DNA from: Branchiostoma floridae | Lineage: Eukaryota > Chordata > Leptocardii > Amphioxiformes > Branchiostomatidae | DNA length: 64,000 bases | Direction: 5' to 3' | Assembly: GCF_000003815.2 (NCBI RefSeq) | Contig: NC_049979.1 | Coordinates: forward strand, 11,750,471 to 11,814,470 | Shown here: one piece after another, positions 1 through 10,700 of the stretch | Layout: the number at the start of each line of letters is the position of its first letter | Numbering within the stretch: position 1 is the first letter of the stretch | Notes under the pieces: generated by a model | Seen by the model: only the letters and a program-made list of their open reading frames with translations | The model's database searches: none | What the model was told of the DNA's origin: nothing | Translations under genes and position numbers: made by a program

Positions 1-184
1 AAAATGAAGACTATTGACCTGTGGTTCTTTTGAATGGAATGTGTTCTTTCTTTTGAAGTGTAACATGTAATGGTGTACTTTACAATTATTATGCAAAAAG
101 ACTAAGATTAATTCCACAAGGGAGCAAGACCAATATCAGTAGGTATCATTTAGTGTTTCACAAAACAGATGAAACGTTATATGC

Positions 185-190
185 TTTATT
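185..190 (-). terminator. Candidate poly(A) signal of TRAPPC4
   Basis: TTTATT on the plus strand reads AATAAA on the minus strand. It lies about 530 bp beyond the TRAPPC4 stop codon and would define a 3' UTR of ordinary length. Between 191 and 722 I see no convincing coding sequence. Bases 1-184 hold nothing I can assign. Confidence 0.5.
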
Positions 191-722
191 GGTACAAAGA
201 CATGGAAAGGTTGAAATTACAACCTCTCTTCCTCAAGTGGCTCCCAATTTAATTTCTATATTTTATCAACATCAAATACCACTCTTACAGCACAGTCACA
301 TCCATCATATGATTTTTCAACTCTAGGAGTTGCAACTTTCTTTCATTAACAGGTAAATGTTCTGACAATTTTTTTATGCCTCCAATTGGCCTCAGTAAAC
401 TGTGATATATGATAAGTGTGGGCCTACCATTACAGTGCTTCTTAAATATTTTATAAACGTGTAGGTAACATTTTCATTTTGTGATTGAGCAGTCATGCAA
501 ACATATGTTCCCTGTCAGTGCCAGTGTCAAAACAAAATCTATTTCACTAAAGGTATTTAATCATATCCATACCAGAAGTATACATGTAGCTATTCCAGAA
601 GAACGTTTGTGTGTCGAGGGCGGGCTTCGTCAACACAAGCACGGTAAACACAACCCTGTCATAATGAGGATCATAATGATTATATTACAGTCACCTATAT
701 ATATTATATTCCTTCTGAAGAT

Positions 723-1888
723 CTAAACTCCTGAATAGACCCCTGATTTTTCCGCCTGCTCTAAGACTGCCTGAAGACTTGTATCAAACAGTTCACATCG
801 GATAGGCATGTCCAGGGCATAGAAGGAGTTCTTCAGGGCGTAGTCTGCGTACAGCTCATGCAGCCTGTGTAGGATGGCTTCCACTCCACCTTGCCGGGGG
901 TCTGTCAGGACAATGAACTTTATACCTGAGGGAAAATACAATGTTTGATAACAAGTCGGGCACATTTGTACACTGAACACTTGTGAAGGTAGGAAACCGT
1001 GTATTTGCAGTACCTGGAAAATGTGTACCCCAATAATGCACATAATATACACATGTAAGTCAAATGCAGATAACGAAATCCTTTGCATATCCTCAACCCC
1101 CGCCCCCCATAGATTCTGTATCTGTATCTACATACTAAGCCTGTGTAACAACAACCCTTTGGGGTAACACACCAACTTTGCAAGCACTTGGCAGGGCAGC
1201 ACCTGGCTATAATACATTAAACCTTTGAATATCTAGTGGTAAATGTTTTTGTAAAGCCATCTTATAAGGATGCTCCTACAGTTCTTTTCACCAGTTTTAT
1301 ATACTGGGGTAAGGCAAAAAATAAGTTTTTGACCACCTCAATTCTGGGTTAATAACTGAAGGCATGACTTGAATACCAGTACGAGATTCTTTCAAGAAAA
1401 CCAACTGGACCTGTGAAGCTGCATGTACCTGTTTGTGTCTGGAAGCAGTGTAGCTTGAAGGCATCCGTCTCCAGTACCTCTATTCCTGACGAGTGTGGCT
1501 CAGGCGACAGCTGCGAGCCGATGGCAAACAGCGAATGGAACATGCTAGCCAGCATGATTCGCTCATTGCTGGAGAGCTTGGGTCTACCGAACTTGATGGA
1601 AATGGGATAGTTGCTGGGATCGTTTAGGACGTCCATCACGTTTCTCTCATTATCAGCTCCCAATTTTGTCCCCGACACGTCCTCTCCATTGATGGCCAAC
1701 AGCGTGTGTCCCACACGGATGCCGTCCCGCTGACCAAATATGACGAGGAGACGCTCGTCCTGCAGCTTCAGCGTGAGTTCCAGCGGGAACCCGAAAGTCT
1801 TCTCCACCTCCGGGCGTGAGGAGGAGTGGTCGTTGTGGTAGATCAGACTCCCCGCCTTGTTAACCACAAACACACTGTAGATCACCAT
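723..1888 (-). CDS. TRAPPC4: TRAPPC4 (synbindin), TRAPP complex subunit 4
   Basis: Core subunit of the TRAPP tethering complex, a Rab1-type GEF acting in ER-to-Golgi and Golgi traffic. Two coding exons on the minus strand, 1888-1429 and 925-723, join in frame (GT at 1428, AG before 925) to give 220 aa; the human protein is 219 aa. The N-terminus [18 protein letters not shown] is the longin-type start of the family. A PDZ-like insertion follows around residues 40-75 ([18 protein letters not shown]). The C-terminal half carries the conserved DPRQGG and MPIRCELFD segments. The ATG has G at -3 and G at +4, a good initiation context. The gene is head-to-head with PIGF, 985 bp between start codons. 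An AATAAA on the minus strand (plus 185-190) lies about 530 bp beyond the stop and probably ends the transcript. Family assignment is very secure; I see nothing broken. Confidence 0.95.
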
Positions 1889-2873
1889 GGCTGAGGTGAG
1901 GCTGAAGGGACTGGCTCAGATGGGTGCCTGTGATGGAACAACATTCATTTAGAAAAAGGGTCAAGGTTATTGACAGGATTTATCAAGAATTTGGGGCACT
2001 ATTGACAAACTGTTCCTGTCAATAAGAATTTTTTGGCATGCAAGGCTTATGGGTCGATCGCTCTGCACTGAGCTTTTGCATTGATTCCTTGATTGGATCA
2101 TTTAACGTTTGATATTCCTGTGAATCAGTGTGATTCCAGTCGATAAAACAGTTTTTTTAACATCCTGTAAATAGCCACTTAACTCATTAACAAGTGAAGA
2201 AGGTTATAGGCTCACTATAAGTGACTACGAAAAGCAACACCTTTATTGCCTCTAGATTACTTAGAAATCCTGTAGTTGTAGGCCATACATGCTTGGTAGC
2301 TGTGATGACTGTTGTATGGCTTCTCTTGATTGCATTTGCAGTCATAATATCAACCCTTGAATCTGTACGACTGCAAACAAGAGTGCACGAGTGATCACCC
2401 CTGAATAATAGAGTGAAAAACAATGATGTCACAAAATTTTCATTCAATAAAAAAACATTAAGGCTTACCTCAGGTAACAGATGCTCTGTGTTATCGTGCA
2501 ATCCGCTGTTTTTGATACCCGCAAACAGGAGGGGAGGGGCGAGGAGACCGAAAGAAGAAAGGCAGGGAGATAGCATCACTACTCAAAGGTTGAAGACTGA
2601 AAAAAGAGAATTTGACGGGCCAAATAGTACAATCTTCATTCATAATGACATCTAATAAATATTTTTTTTATTTTTTATTAAAGAGTTGTGTCTATATATA
2701 TGAGAGAATGAGAAATTAATCTTAACACGTTACTCTATTTTTGCGTTTTGGTTTGTGAAAGGTGAAAGGTCATCAAAATGGCAGCATTTGGCTGAAAATT
2801 TCGTGTTTTGCACCTTTTCACCTTGATTTCCTTGATTTTTGGATCAGATATCAGACAATAACAGCTGTTAGTA
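1889..2873. promoter_or_regulatory. Divergent intergenic region, TRAPPC4 (-) / PIGF (+)
   Basis: This 985-bp region separates two oppositely transcribed housekeeping genes and must contain both 5' UTRs and promoters. Near the PIGF side, around 2774-2784, the sequence CAAAATGGCAGC matches the YY1 consensus (AANATGGCNGC), common near TSSs of housekeeping genes. The ATG inside it opens a five-codon upstream ORF (2778-2795, MAAFG then stop) that would lie in the PIGF leader if transcription starts upstream. No TATA box is evident. The promoter role is inferred from gene layout and the motif, not shown. Confidence 0.5.
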
Positions 2874-5800
2874 ATGAGAATGAGAAACCTCGCTAATCTG
2901 TGTCTCTTAAGAGCGACTGCGTTGCTCTCGCTTTGGTTGCTGTCCACTCTAAGTTCGTGTAGCCTGTTGCAGAAGCCCACGGTGTTTCTCCGTTATTTCT
3001 GTGTGGCCTATGGGGCGGTACAGTTACATGTGTCCGTTGACGTGCAGAAGAAGAACAATGCTACAAACGCAGGAGCTGTGTCAGGAAGGCCTGTGAAGGG
3101 ATGGAAGGTTGGTGCAGGCTTGGTATTTTGGCTTTGATTTTAATATTCAATTTGAAACTTTTGAATTCATTATTTATTGCGGGGAATTAATTTCTCAGTA
3201 GAAGAGGTTTTAGTAGGTTTCACCGGTGTTTCAAGTTTGAAGTAGAAACAATTCTGCATCACAGTGACGTTAAGTACTGTAGCAATACGTCAATTCACCA
3301 TTCCGAGTACGCACATGCGCTGTGACTGTGGCAGGAAGTGTGGGTAATAATATACTAATATATGTATAAGGTTAATAAGGCAATGAGACATGACGTAAAT
3401 CGAGACAATGTTGGGAGACTCGGGACAGAAACTGTACAATTCAGGGGCCTTCACCTTTCATCACCTCTCACATATTGCTTACAAAAAAACATCAAAAAAG
3501 AAGATTATTATTTACGTAAATAAAAGAAGATTGAATCGCATGATAGTTACTATCTAACATTGCTATAATAATCGAAACATTTTTCTTATTCTACAGATTT
3601 CCTCCTTTGTGAAAGGGTTCCTGTTCTTCCTCTTGAGTATCCTGTCATTCCACGTCATCGCAGTGCTGTATGGGGCTCCTCTGCAAGAGTAGGCTCAGAG
3701 AAGATCTGATCTTCATTATTCTTTCTTGGTTATCTGCAATGAATGATTCCTGCATGCTACCAAGCCTGAAAAATTATAGGTTTCTTGATTTTTTGCGTTT
3801 CGTCGCCCTCTGGCGACGAAACGCAATGTATTGGGTTTTACCTTCAGTGGTTGCTTCGATGGTGCTTGGTTTTGGTTCAACGAGACCGCATGCAACTGCT
3901 ACAACTGCTACAACGGAAATACCATTGCATTGTGGTTTCGGACTTCAATATCCTGGAAAATGGCCATATAACATCTATTCCACAAGATTGCACAAGAAAA
4001 AAAAAGATTTTATCAAGAAAGCGACCGAAAATCGACATAAATAATACTATGTAGTGAGGTTAAAGCATAATGTACACTCACATACAGTATATGTGACAAC
4101 TTAGCTCAATCGGTAAAATCCTATGCCTTCAGATCCGAAAGTACCTGGTTCGAAACCGAGAGCGGATATTTTTCTTTTTAAATATTGAAAATAATATATA
4201 AATATTCTACTTATTTATTGATATTGTATTTTTATATATCATTTTTTATTACTTTAGTATTCATTTCATGTATGCAAGACCTTTGTCTTATGAACAGGAC
4301 TTCATAGATTCCAAACCCGGCATTCGAATTTTTCTGTTCATGGTAATGGAAAATACCGTGCAGCGGCTCCTATGCGCGGTAAGATGATTCTCGCAAAACA
4401 CTCGCCACTAAACTACTATTCATGATGTAAACAGAGGCTCTTGATGTTGTTTGCATGAAACTCCATCAAAAACAGCGATCCTTTCTTACAGTAGCAAATG
4501 CTCCATTGTTCAGTATCGACTACACTCACAGACAATACACGTAACAACTTAGCTCAATCGGTCAAGTCATAGGTCATCGGATCCGAAAGTTCCTGGTTCG
4601 AATCCGAGAGTGAATTTTTTTCTTTTTAAATATTGAAGATAATATATAAATATTCTATTTATTTATTTATTGATATTATATTTTTATATATCATTTTTTT
4701 ATTATTTTAGTATTCATTTCATGTATGCAAGACCTTTGTCTTATGAACAGGACTTCATAGATTTCCAACCCGGCATTCGAATTTTTCTGNNNNNNNNNNN
4801 NNNNNNNNNNNNNNNNNNNNNNNNNNNNNNNNNNNNNNNNNNNNNNNNNNNNNNNNNNNNNNNNNNNNNNNNNNNNNNNNNNNNNNNNNCAGAGGCTCTT
4901 GATGTAGTTTGCATGAAACTCCATCAAAAACAGCGATCCTTTCTTACAGTAGCAAATGCTCCATTGTTCAGTATCGAATTCATTCAGAAGTTTTCAGACA
5001 ACACGGATGTAGAAAGTCACACCGCTCGACACAAAAGTATGGAAATTTTCATGAATATTAGCAAAATTATCCAGGAAAACAAGGAAGAAATGTTGTAAAT
5101 GCGGAAACCAGTATAATAGAGATGAGGTAGCTGTTAATTGGTTTGGATATTTGTTTGACATTTGGTAGTCAATTTAGATAGAATCTTGTCACAGTGCTGA
5201 TGGTGCTTTTTCAAGTGTACATAAGTACCTGAGTATATTGATAGATTTTATAATGAACTTATTGTACATTTGAAATAAAGTTGTAAGCCAAGACCAGCTA
5301 ATAAACAGTACTCCTTTCCAAAATAACAATTTTTCTTATAGACGCAACAGCCCTTGAGTGACTTTTTCTAACAGATTTTACTTCAAGAAAAAGACAGTTC
5401 ACACTCATAAACGTAGACGAAACGCCAGCTTTTTTTAAAAGCACTTGTTTCTGCAGTGTCAAAACATTTTCTGTGAATTGTAGAGTGCAGGAGGGTATTG
5501 TCACATCTCCATTTATACTTGTGATACTTATATCAACAGGTTTATCAACAGGACTGCAGCATTTTGTAACTAACGAGTAATGATTTTCACATTTGAATGT
5601 TCATATTTTTGTATTGCAGAGACACAGAAGAAACCTTCTCCTGGGCCCTGCTGATGGCCACCCTGACAGCCCTGCCCTGCTGGTGCATGCTGGGATCACG
5701 GCTGGAAACATGGGTGGCTGTGGTGCTCAATAGGTAAACAAACATAGCTATAAATCTTCTGCTCCAACACCCCCTAATCCTAACAGTTGGCATGCAGGGC

Positions 5801-6573
5801 CAGCTAGCATTACCCAGTTTCTTACCCTTCAATAAGCAGGTGATTCCTGCATGTAGAACTGCAGACCAACTTGTTAAACTTGTACTGATGTCCATCTCTC
5901 ATGATAGCTGTGTAGCTATTGTGGTAACTTTTATGATGGTATTTTTCCCACTGACTCAAACACTAAGAATCTTGTCTGCATCGGCTACCTGTGTACAGTA
6001 ACCATTTTGATCAAGTTCCTTGAGTGGTCACTAAAGACAAGTTGGGGTAATATGTATGTACTGGTGAGCTTTGGATAACCTGACAATGTGTTTTTGTTGA
6101 CATGATGTTAGGCGAACATCAGTTCAATATCTCAACATGTGTTTTACATTTCCCCTCCCAGACCTGAATCTGAGATTGAGAGTTTCCTGCAGACAACAGT
6201 GTTGTGCACGGTGGTCGGTGCCTGGCTGGGAGCTTTCCCCATCCCTTTAGACTGGGACAGGCCATGGCAGGTAACACTAACAGGGATTTAGACATGTTTA
6301 AAGACAACACTCCACCAGTCTCACAACAACATATTCAGACTCTTATCTCTAAACATAGCATCTCCTAAAATACTACTTTGAACTTGTATTTGGCACACTG
6401 TGTAATGCTATCAGAAATACCATACAAAAATTGAATGTGCTTTTCTGTTGCCATCACAGGTCTGGCCCATTCCCTGCTCTGTTGGCGCTCTCCTTGGCCA
6501 CACTGGAGGACTTGTGCTCTCAGCTATACAGGCAAAGAGACACAGACTGGACACAACAAGAAAAATGGTGTGA
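2874..6573 (+). CDS. PIGF: PIGF, GPI ethanolamine phosphate transferase subunit
   Basis: Multipass ER membrane protein that partners PIGO and PIGG in adding ethanolamine phosphate to the GPI-anchor precursor. Five exons, 2874-3107, 3597-3688, 5620-5733, 6162-6270 and 6460-6573, splice in frame to 220 aa; the human protein is 219 aa. Diagnostic segments are [13 protein letters not shown] (exon 2), [15 protein letters not shown] (exon 3) and [18 protein letters not shown] running into VWPIPCS across the exon 4/5 junction. These are the family's hydrophobic helices and its PLDW.RPWQVWPI signature. Exon 1 is poorly conserved, as in other species, so the start is chosen by length: ATG 2874 gives 220 aa, ATG 2880 gives 218. 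Intron 3 carries the tandem repeat with the N gap. The gene converges with BSCL2. Confidence 0.92.
3793..3826. repeat. Perfect 15-bp stem hairpin in PIGF intron 2/3 region
   Basis: TTGCGTTTCGTCGCC at 3793-3807 is followed by CTCT and then its exact reverse complement at 3812-3826. It lies about 100 bp past the PIGF exon 2 donor. The bases just outside do not pair, so this is a compact cruciform or hairpin rather than a recognisable MITE. Its function is unknown. Confidence 0.85.
4085..4980 (+). repeat. Tandem repeat, two units of about 450 bp with tRNA-like heads (SINE-like)
   Basis: Unit 1 runs from about 4090 to 4530 and unit 2 from about 4539 to 4975, nearly identical. Each starts with a tRNA-like block: an A-box-like TTAGCTCAATCGGT and, about 35 bp later, a B-box-like GGTTCGAANCC. 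An AT-rich stretch and a shared 3' part containing CAGAGGCTCTTGATG follow. This points to a tRNA-derived SINE or tRNA pseudogene that was duplicated in tandem. The anticodon arms do not pair properly, so neither copy looks like a functional tRNA gene. The assembly gap lies inside unit 2. Confidence 0.7.
4790..4889. other. Assembly gap of 100 Ns
   Basis: Exactly 100 N characters, the conventional length for a gap of unknown size. It lies in unit 2 of the tandem repeat between TTTTTCTG and CAGAGGCTC. The same two landmarks in unit 1 are separated by 95 bp (4337-4431). Confidence 0.99.
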
Positions 6574-7752
6574 TGGGGACAAGTTAATAACAAAGTTATG
6601 CTGTCACCAAGCTCATCTAATCATGCTCAGCCAAGTGTCCTATCACCAGTGTATATTACCTTACTTTACTCAAGTATGTATGAACTATGAACAGTAAAGG
6701 ACAAGAGTACTACCACACCCTCGGTGTTGCTGATGTCACTGATATATTCCAGGGTTTAGGATCTAGAAACAACATGACCTAGATATGTGGTATGTTTTCA
6801 TCTGTAGTGACTGGGTACTAAACCATCTGTGAGAAGTAAGTATATGTATAAGCAACACATATAGGAACGGTGTCACAGAAAACTACACGTGTTTCCAATG
6901 ACATCTTGTTGTTTTCAAGCTTAATTTTATTTAGTTGTTTTCATGTAGCAACCTTGTCAGTGTTGTTATTACTGTACATAAGTCACAATATGTTAAATCA
7001 GTGGTCTGTATATAGTACTTCAGGTCCAATGTCCTTTATGTAATGCAATAAATACCTGTAGAAGTGTTACACGCTTTTACATTACTCCTACTGTAGCCAG
7101 CTGACACTGCAACAGTAAGCCCCATCCACTGCACACTTGTACAACCAAAATCTCCCAACAAAATACTTCAAATCAAATTCTAGAAAAATAAGTTAGGCTG
7201 CTTGTTACATTTTCCAAAATGTTGCATTTTATACTATTACGTTATCTATTATAAATAATTGGTCTGTAGTTGTCAATATTCAGCAACATGTATCTTTCCT
7301 TCTCAAAATAAAGGAAACAATGTTTTTGTACTCGTGTCAGCACATATATCATTTTTTAAGTGCAACTCTATTTCTAGCCTAACTTGCAGTCCATGCACTG
7401 TATAAGATACATGTATGACACAGAACTCGATATAGCAGCAGCAGCAAAAGAAATTCATACACCAGTGTCTGTCACATACAAATGTACAATGCAAGCCAAC
7501 TTAGAATTAATACAACTTACAAATCATATGATACATGATTGTTCAAATGTATAGCAGAATGATTTTCATGGTAAAATATAAATTTTTGCAATAAATTATC
7601 AGTACATGCACAAAGGATACATGTCAAAAGAAATACATTTAGATTTCATGACATCATCTTACATTTACCAGCCACTGTGTTATATAATTTTGGTTACCCC
7701 TACTGTTTACACAAAGTGCTGTCACTAAAGTATAATATAAGTTGTGAGCTTG
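6574..7752. other. Convergent 3' region between PIGF and BSCL2
   Basis: This stretch between the two stop codons should contain both 3' UTRs. A plus-strand AATAAA at 7047-7052, about 475 bp after the PIGF stop, is the best PIGF poly(A) signal; another lies at 7307-7312. A minus-strand AATAAA (plus 6936-6941) would serve BSCL2 if its 3' UTR is about 800 bp, giving overlapping antisense 3' ends. No coding sequence is convincing here. Confidence 0.5.
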
Positions 7753-10700
7753 CTATGTTGTTTCCTTGTGGGCTGCTCTGTGGCGCACTTCCATGTCCTG
7801 GTCCTGGACATCACCAGGGTCAATGTCATCAACATGAGGTGCCTAAAGAAGGTATCAACAAATACAAAAAAAAATACAACTCTTCAGTAAAGACACTTAC
7901 TTTGCAGCAAGACCTGAATTGCACTGACAGCTACAAAATTACAAAATAAAAACTGATGGGACAAAACTACATTTATATACAATTTACCTTCGGAAGGGAA
8001 CACATATTATTTCCCACCTGATTAAAAGTTTGTATAATGGCACCGGGTTACAAGATAGCAAGTGTTTAAATTACTGTATGTATAACACTACTAACAATCT
8101 TCAGCTCAACCAAAGAAAAGTTCAAAACCTTAGACTTTTTAGAGGAAAATTACCTTTTCATCTGCCTCATCTTCATCCTCTGTGTCCCCTAAGATGTCTT
8201 TCATCTCTGCATCCTCCTCATCTTCAAATGGGAGTGGATCTAAAGGATGATTGCCAGATGAAGACAACTCATAAACTGTATGGCTTAAATGTTATAGGTT
8301 GTACAAAGGTACATGTATATGTTACTGTAACAGTGATTAATCTTCTGGGGGCAAAAATTGCGACTTAATCACTACATGGATCATGCAATCTGATTGGTTA
8401 CAGAAGGCAATGATCACTGATTGGTGCTGATTAGCCTACCTATTCTGGCAAGAGTAGGGGTAGTTTGTGTGGTGGTAGACATGCCCTGGATACTGGCCTG
8501 GACTGTCACATGATGCCCTAAAGCTGGAACGGTCATTGTTTGGTTACACGATGGAATTAAAGATACAGAAATGTAAATTATGCTTAATTTGTAGATTGTA
8601 CGCCATCTATTTGGTTGCTGCATGGCCATTGCTAATGCCATGCAGCAACCAAAATTGGATTTGATTTTATAATTGGAATATGATGCAAGATACAAAAAGT
8701 ATGATTTAAACAAAGCACACAATGTGTAAAATATTGTTGTCTATTTATGAAATTCTATGAGCGATGTGCCAAATATTTGGCCACTCAGCCGTCGTCGCCA
8801 GTTGAAAAATAGATGTAAAAAGCTTAAAATCCATGGCTTACCCAGTCTTTCCCTGTTTAAAGCCTTGCGAGCATTCCTCCTGCGCTCCTCCATGCTGATT
8901 GGTGTTTGCTCCATGTTGACAGTGACCACAAACTCCTCCTCGGGAGCCCAGAAGAAGCGGTACCAGGACAGGAGCACCAGGACAAGGAGGAAACTGAAGA
9001 CTGTGCCTACACCAATTACAGCAGACAGTACCGGCCAGTAGAACATGAGGTACCTGCACAGAAAAGAGGAAAAACCAATAAATAAACAAATAAAACAGGA
9101 AAATTTTTTCAGAGATCTTTATTTTGACAAGGCAAATTGGTTTGTTTGTTTCCCATGCTTTGATTTGAGGATTACTTCCAAAGCACTGGTAGAAAACAAT
9201 GGCTGAAACAACTTAATAATACCTTTATCATATGATCCTACAACATATCTTGATTTCTCTCTAATGAACATATTAAGACTTGAATGACCTGATTCCCTTG
9301 AAGTAAGCGTTAACCCTGAGTACAGCTGAGTACACCTCTATGTTCCTGGTCTGGATCTCCACTACAACTCCAACCGTCGCCTTGTGCTGGGGGAAACAGA
9401 GCGGAATACTCACATTTTAATACAGCTCAATCTGTTACTCAAAGTCCACTTGTTTATTTATTGGTTAAATATCTCACAGCAAACTTCAAGGAAGTAATCA
9501 AGGCATGTAGATAATTCACATGAAATACAGAACACAAGTGATTTCTGGCATTCACATTTGGATGTATGAATGAGCTTGTGTGTGCAACCAACACTACTGA
9601 CTGAGCAGGGCTGATGGCCCCTCCACTTGAGAGCTCATCAATGGTAGGACCGATATGAAAAAGATTAATCATGCTAAGAAACCACTTCCTAGATCAATCT
9701 CAATGAAAGATACACACAATGCTCAATAAAGGATCTTACAGTTCTGAACTCACTAAAGTTAAGGGGCTGTTTGAAGACACATAAACTTTATAGTTTACAC
9801 TGAAACATTGAGACATAGTCTATCTTTCTGGAGAGTGTGTCCATCAGACTTACAGCAGGTTCCTGGAACTCTTCAGCCAGCACCACACTCAGCACCTGCT
9901 TCTGTTCAGCAGCACCAAACACCAGCAGGGGGGAGTACACCAGCGTGTGCAGCACCTGGAGCAGCGGAGACTTGTACCGCAACATGGTCTGGGGAGAGAG
10001 AGCAGGCAGCTGTACTGTGTTCCACTTATACATACCGGTACACTGTAAATACAATCCCACACTATTGCAAACCTTGGTCTCATAGTGGGGCTACAACTTG
10101 CAAGAGAACATGATTCTAGGGTGAGATTACAAGAGAATGTGATTCTAGTGTGAGATTACAAGAGAATGTGATTCTAGGGTCAGACCATGGGACCTAGCTT
10201 GAAACTATATTGGAACTAATAACTCAACTCCATGTAACTGAATACTCTGAGATGTACCAGGTAATTGGGAAAGTAGTAATCATCAAATCAATGTATACCA
10301 GAGTTTTGGCTAACCTATTGTCATCTTCAAAAGGATTATAAATGACCATGATGAGATCACCAAATGAACAACCATGACCAAACACTTAAGGTTACTCTAT
10401 AGGCACATGATGTCAGCAATTGGTTGAAAGAGCCATGAAGATCAGTTTACATAGTGATGGCTGATTTTTCTGGGTACTAAACATTAGGTACAAATGGTCA
10501 CATTATCAGGAATATGTAGCAAATTTCAAACCTCAATACCTTGGACAAGCAATCATTGTGTACATGAACTGAACAGTAGACGATTAGCCAAGGATCCATA
10601 CTTACTGGTCTTGCAGTTTTGTATGAAATCTCCCCATTCACAGTGTAGAAGGTGAGCTCAATAAGGAACATGCCTGCAGAACGAGCTGTAATTTTAGTTC

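Noticed and set aside
481-726. 81-codon open frame on the plus strand
   Set aside because: It opens with GTG rather than ATG, has no splice context or recognisable product, and lies in the TRAPPC4 3' UTR.
4090-4165. tRNA gene
   Set aside because: A- and B-box-like blocks are present but the anticodon and acceptor stems do not pair and the unit is tandemly repeated; better called a tRNA-derived repeat.
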